DNA from: Roseomonas sp.
Lineage (GTDB): Bacteria; Pseudomonadota; Alphaproteobacteria; Acetobacterales; Acetobacteraceae
Direction of reading: 5' to 3'
Assembly (NCBI GenBank): GCA_020249925.1
Contig: JADCER010000009.1
Coordinates: 62,001-126,000 of the forward strand
DNA: 64,000 bases
Position numbers and translations under genes: made by a program. The notes under the pieces are model-generated. The model was not told the DNA's origin. It was given only the letters and a program-made list of their open reading frames with translations, and did not search any database. Below, piece after piece: positions 60,225 through 64,000 of the stretch. The stretch's first letter is position 1, and each line of letters begins with the position of its first letter.

Positions 60225-62528
60225 CTATCCGCGTGGCACGGCGGCATGTGCGGCCAGGCAGGCCACATCCACAATCTGATTGACGCCCGCCTGCATGGGC
60301 ACGATTTGCGCCGAATGCGAAAGCCCGGTCAGCAGCGGCCCGATGACCGTGCTGCTGGTGAGGCGTGGCACGGCACGTGTCAGGATATGCGCCGCGTGAA
60401 TGCCCGGCATGATCAGCACATTGGCCGGCCCGGTCAGGCGGCAGAAGGGATAAAGCGCCGCCCGCAGCGCCGGATCAAGCGCGACATCGGCAGACATTTC
60501 GCCATCAAACTCAAAATCCGCGCCGCGTTCTGTCAGCAGCTTTACCGCTTCACGAATGCTGCCGGGGATGGTGCCGCGCGGGTCACCAAAGGTCGAGAAG
60601 GAAAGAAATGCCACGCGCGGTTCCAGCCCAAGGCGCCGCGCAGCAGCCGCCGATCCGCGCGCAATACTGGCCAGTGTCGCCGCATCCGGCCTTTCGTGAA
60701 TGGCGGTATCGGCAACCAGCACCGTTCCCGCCTGGCGCGAAATGATGATGGAAACGCCAAAGGCAACACGACCGGGCACCGGGTCTATCGCCATGCTGAT
60801 GCCCTCAAGCGCTGCCGAATAGGAACGCGTGGTGCCCGTGACCACCGCATCTGCCTCTCCGGTTGCGACCATGCAGGCGGCGAAGACATTGCGATCCTGA
60901 TTGACCAGGCGCTGGCAATCGCGTTGCAGAAAGCCATCGCGTTGCCGCTTGCCATAGAGGAATTCCGCATAGCGGCGCGTCGATTCCGATATGCGCGCAT
61001 TCTGGATTTCAATGCCGTCAGGCAAGGGAATGCCAATGGCATTGGCGACTGCGGTAATCCGATCCTCCCGCCCCACCAGAATGGGCGTGCCATAGCCCGC
61101 ATTGCGGAAGCCAATGGCGGCGCGGATCACCTTTTCTTCCTCGCCTTCCGCAAACACGACGCGCTTCGGGTTCTGCCGCACGCTTTCCGCAATGGCTTCC
61201 AAGGCGCCCACGGTGGCATCCAGCCTATTCGCCAAATCCCGCGCATAGCGCTGCAAATCCGGCAAGGGCTTGCGCGCCACACCACTATCCATCGCGGCTT
61301 TCGCAACTGCCGGAGACACGCGCGAAATCAGCCGCGGATCAAAGGCATTGGGGATGATGTATTCGGGGCCGAAGCGCAGGGCCTTGCCGGCACCGGCGCC
61401 CGAAACCTCCTCCGGCACATCTTCCCGCGCCAGCATGGCGAGCGATTCAGCGGCTGCGATTTTCATCGCGTCATTGATGGTGGAAGCGCGCACATCAAGC
61501 GCACCGCGAAAAATGAAGGGAAAGCCCAGCACATTATTGACCTGGTTCGGGTAATCCGAACGCCCCGTGGCGATGATGCAATCGGGCCGCGCGGCGCGCG
61601 CCTCATCCGGGGTGATTTCCGGATCGGGATTGGCCATGGCGAAAATGATGGGCCGGGGTGCCATGGCCCTGATCATTTCGGGCGTCAGCGCGCCCTTCAC
61701 CGAAAGGCCAAAGAACACATCCGCGCCATCAAGCGCTTGTGTCAGCGTGCGCGCGGAAGTGGTCACTGCATGGGCGGATTTCCACTGATTCATCCCTTCC
61801 TGGCGGCCGCGCCAGATCACACCCTTGGTGTCACACAGAATGACATTTTCGGGCCGCATGCCCATGGCCTTGACCAGCTCGGCACAGGCAATCGAAGCGG
61901 CACCCGCGCCATTGATGACAAGCTTGGTGGTTTTCAAATCGCGCCCGGTCAGATGGCAGGCATTGATCAGGCCGGCAGCGGCGACAATGGCGGTGCCATG
62001 CTGATCATCGTGAAAGACCGGAATATCCATCAATTCGCGCAAACGCTGTTCAATCACGAAGCATTCCGGCGCCTTGATATCTTCCAGATTGATGCCGCCA
62101 AAAGTCGGGCCCAGATAGCGCACGGCATTGATGAAAGCGTCCGGGTCTTCCGTATCCACGCAAAGATCAATCGAATCCACATCGGCAAAGCGCTTAAACA
62201 AGGCGGCCTTGCCTTCCATCACGGGCTTCGAAGCAAGCGCACCCAGATTGCCCAACCCGAGCACCGCCGTGCCATTGGAAATCACGGCCACGAAATTGCC
62301 CTTGGCCGTATAGTCATAAGCAAGCGTCGCATCGCGATGAATATGCAGGCAGGGTTCCGCCACACCTGGCGAATAGGCGAGGCTCAAATCCCGCGCCGTG
62401 ATCAAGGGCTTGGTCAGGCGGATTTCAAGCTTGCCGGGCCGGCCTTCCCGGTGCATTGCCAGCGCTTCTTCGGCGGTGACGCGCGCCGTGCGCGTATCCT
62501 CAACCGGCGTTTTTTTCGCGTCATCCAT
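60225..62528 (-). CDS. maeB: NADP-dependent malic enzyme with C-terminal PTA-like domain
   Basis: MaeB converts malate and NADP+ to pyruvate, CO2 and NADPH. The 767-aa product has the malic domain (residues about 15-160; [35 protein letters not shown]), the NAD-binding domain (about 165-420; [31 protein letters not shown]) and a C-terminal phosphotransacetylase-like domain (about 430-760), thought to be regulatory. The length agrees with the type. ATG 62528 follows GAGGAG at long distance; GTG 62537 is also possible. Confidence 0.95.
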   Translation of the reverse strand: MDDAKKTPVEDTRTARVTAEEALAMHREGRPGKLEIRLTKPLITARDLSLAYSPGVAEPCLHIHRDATLAYDYTAKGNFVAVISNGTAVLGLGNLGALASKPVMEGKAALFKRFADVDSIDLCVDTEDPDAFINAVRYLGPTFGGINLEDIKAPECFVIEQRLRELMDIPVFHDDQHGTAIVAAAGLINACHLTGRDLKTTKLVINGAGAASIACAELVKAMGMRPENVILCDTKGVIWRGRQEGMNQWKSAHAVTTSARTLTQALDGADVFFGLSVKGALTPEMIRAMAPRPIIFAMANPDPEITPDEARAARPDCIIATGRSDYPNQVNNVLGFPFIFRGALDVRASTINDAMKIAAAESLAMLAREDVPEEVSGAGAGKALRFGPEYIIPNAFDPRLISRVSPAVAKAAMDSGVARKPLPDLQRYARDLANRLDATVGALEAIAESVRQNPKRVVFAEGEEEKVIRAAIGFRNAGYGTPILVGREDRITAVANAIGIPLPDGIEIQNARISESTRRYAEFLYGKRQRDGFLQRDCQRLVNQDRNVFAACMVATGEADAVVTGTTRSYSAALEGISMAIDPVPGRVAFGVSIIISRQAGTVLVADTAIHERPDAATLASIARGSAAAARRLGLEPRVAFLSFSTFGDPRGTIPGSIREAVKLLTERGADFEFDGEMSADVALDPALRAALYPFCRLTGPANVLIMPGIHAAHILTRAVPRLTSSTVIGPLLTGLSHSAQIVPMQAGVNQIVDVACLAAHAAVPRG

Positions 62529-62619
62529 TCTTGTCACTACTCCTCAAACCAATCGCATCATGCCGTTTTGTGCACCGCGCCGCGAGGCCCCAGCTTCGCA
62601 GGCGCAGCAAAGCACGCCC

Positions 62620-64000
62620 TTAGACCCGCCTGACATTCCAGGGATAGGGCGATGATCCCTGCAAAATCCCAGTGATATTGCGCCGGAAAGCGGTTCTGAT
62701 CCTGAATTGGCCAAGCGGAATGAAGGCCGCATCTTCCAGCGCCAAGCGCCCAAGGCGGGAAGCGATTTGCTTCTGTTCAGCCTCGCTCGGCGCGAAAAGC
62801 CAGGATTCGGCCAGGGCCTCAGCCTCATCACTTTTCCACCAGCCAAACCAGCCGCCCGTACCCTGGCCGCGCACCAGGAAGGAAACGGCGGGATTGGCCC
62901 AGGCGGTAGCACCCCCCGTGGTATGCAGGATGGACCAGCCACCGCGCTCTACCGTTTCGCGATTGCTCCGCCGCTGCACCACCGTGCCCCAATCGCTCTC
63001 AGCCAGGTCAATATTCATGCCGATCCGCTTCAGCCGATCCGCGGTCACTTGCCCAAGCGGGCCGATATCCGGGAAATCCGTGGGATTGATCACAACCACG
63101 CGCTGATTGGCATAGCCCGCTTCACGAAGCGCGGCGCGGGCGCGGTCAAGGCTGCCCGGCATCATCGCCTCACCCAGGTCTTCGTAATAGGGCGTCTCAC
63201 GCGGCCAAAGGCTACGGCAGAGATCCCAATCGGTCCGGTCATCTCCGCGTGACGCGCGCATATAATCTTCCTGCAAAACAGAAAGCCTGACGGCGCGGCG
63301 GATGCGCACATCATCAAAGGGCGGGTGCAGGTTATTCATACGCATCACGGCCATCCGCCCGCCCGTATCAGACACTTCGCGGCGCACATCGCGCGCGCGG
63401 GCCAATAGCGGCTGCAAATCCGGATGCGGCCTTTCCCACCAATCAACCTCACCATTTTGCAAGGCGGCCGCGGCTGTCGCCGGGTCTGGCAGGATATGCC
63501 ATTCAATGCGGCGGAAATGCGCGATCTTGGCGCCCGATGTCCAGGAAGGCGCTTCCTGGCGCGGCTGGTAGCCATCAAACTTCTCATAAACCACGCGGCT
63601 GCCGGAATTATATTCGCCCGCGATGAAGCGATAGGGGCCGGATCCGATCATCTCGGTCACGCCGCGATTGGGATCGGTCTCAGCCAGACGTTCGGGCATG
63701 ATGAAGGGTACGGCGGAATCGGGCTTTGCCAAAGCATCCAGCAACAACGGGAAGGGGCGCTTCAGGCGGATTTCGATGGTGCGGTCATCCACCGCGCGCC
63801 ATTCATCAACCTGGCGTATCAGCAATTGGCCAAAAGGTTCGCGTGCGCACCAGCGCTTGATGCTGGCGATGCAATCGCGTGCGCGGACCGGTTCGCCATC
63901 ATGGAAGCGCAGCCCAGGGCGCAGCGTGATGCGCCAGCGCCTGCCATCATCCAAAACCTCGGCCCCTTCGGCCATTTGTGGCTTGGGTTTCAGGGCCGCA
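62620..64000 (-). CDS. ABC transporter substrate-binding protein, family 5 (partial, 5' end outside window)
   Basis: This is the C-terminal part (about 460 residues) of a family-5 extracellular solute-binding protein for peptides, opines or similar. Visible blocks are RWRITLRPGLRFHDGEPVRARDCIASIKRW, IGSGPYRFI, NGEVDWWERPHPDLQPLL and a closing GSSPYPWNVRRV. The reading frame stays open to the last base, with no start near, so the signal peptide and about 100 residues lie beyond the window edge. The tracked M at 63975 is internal. Membrane components are not visible. Confidence 0.9.
   Translation of the reverse strand, partial: AALKPKPQMAEGAEVLDDGRRWRITLRPGLRFHDGEPVRARDCIASIKRWCAREPFGQLLIRQVDEWRAVDDRTIEIRLKRPFPLLLDALAKPDSAVPFIMPERLAETDPNRGVTEMIGSGPYRFIAGEYNSGSRVVYEKFDGYQPRQEAPSWTSGAKIAHFRRIEWHILPDPATAAAALQNGEVDWWERPHPDLQPLLARARDVRREVSDTGGRMAVMRMNNLHPPFDDVRIRRAVRLSVLQEDYMRASRGDDRTDWDLCRSLWPRETPYYEDLGEAMMPGSLDRARAALREAGYANQRVVVINPTDFPDIGPLGQVTADRLKRIGMNIDLAESDWGTVVQRRSNRETVERGGWSILHTTGGATAWANPAVSFLVRGQGTGGWFGWWKSDEAEALAESWLFAPSEAEQKQIASRLGRLALEDAAFIPLGQFRIRTAFRRNITGILQGSSPYPWNVRRV

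Noticed and set aside
60063-62633. 856-aa plus-strand ORF
   Set aside because: It is antisense to maeB, which has clear domains over its full length. GC-rich genomes often give such shadow ORFs.
1-64000. Mobile elements or genomic island borders
   Set aside because: No transposase, integrase, terminal inverted repeats or target duplications were found; accessory blocks show codon use like their neighbours by eye.

Overview
This window comes from the chromosome of a GC-rich alphaproteobacterium. The most likely family is Acetobacteraceae (Roseomonas-like Rhodospirillales). The placement rests on three things: four orphan Bug/tripartite-tricarboxylate-type periplasmic binding proteins, a ChvG-like sensor kinase, and an alphaproteobacterial set of housekeeping neighbours (lolA, secB, HisZ beside purA, a malic enzyme with a PTA-like tail, a MidA/PgeF pair). 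It is an inference from gene content; there is no rRNA or marker gene to settle it. No tRNA, rRNA, CRISPR array, prophage or insertion sequence was found. Coding density is very high, many genes overlap by 1-4 bases, and convergent genes often share stop codons.

Layout. 0-10 kb: envelope and housekeeping genes on the plus strand (lolA, secB, hemH, a HAD phosphatase, a DUF805 protein, a ChvG-like kinase, a Bug protein, an OpgH/MdoH glucan synthase), then on the minus strand an ArgE-like M20 deacylase followed by a tandem universal stress protein. 10.3-18 kb is the first accessory block. A 56-bp tandem repeat and a perfect 10-bp inverted repeat precede a three-gene operon (threonine-synthase-like PLP enzyme, M81/MlrC peptidase, D-threonine-aldolase/D-serine-dehydratase-like enzyme). 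An arsenic operon follows (ArsR-ArsC fusion, GAPDH, ArsJ, flavodoxin-like protein). 18-28.5 kb: two Bug proteins, a solitary CoxL-type molybdenum hydroxylase, a coupled operon of a hydantoinase-like amidohydrolase, a 94-residue protein and a COG0523 GTPase, then small envelope genes, a MarR regulator and an M17 aminopeptidase. 28.5-29.0 kb is the only sizeable non-coding stretch.

29-49.6 kb is core metabolism: a JmjC/cupin oxygenase, uup, purA, hisZ, two TerC proteins, purB, serCA, a YhdP/AsmA-like giant, glnE, a Bcp peroxiredoxin, hisFE, YqgE and a cupin. 49.6-57.3 kb is a seven-gene minus-strand catabolic directon (PrpF, a LigI-like lactonase, two CaiB/BaiF CoA-transferases, a VOC protein, a BaiN-like flavoprotein and a dihydropyrimidinase). 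57.3-64 kb holds pgeF, midA, another Bug protein, maeB and the 3' part of a family-5 solute-binding protein that runs off the window.

Three observations stand out. First, the hydantoinase-like enzyme, the unknown small protein and the G3E metallochaperone GTPase overlap at both junctions, which suggests dedicated metal loading of the hydrolase. Second, the ArsR-ArsC fusion has no cysteine in its HTH half and is read from what looks like a leaderless promoter with a palindrome over the -10. Third, the BaiN-like flavoprotein gene makes sense only if translation starts at a CTG that overlaps the preceding stop codon.
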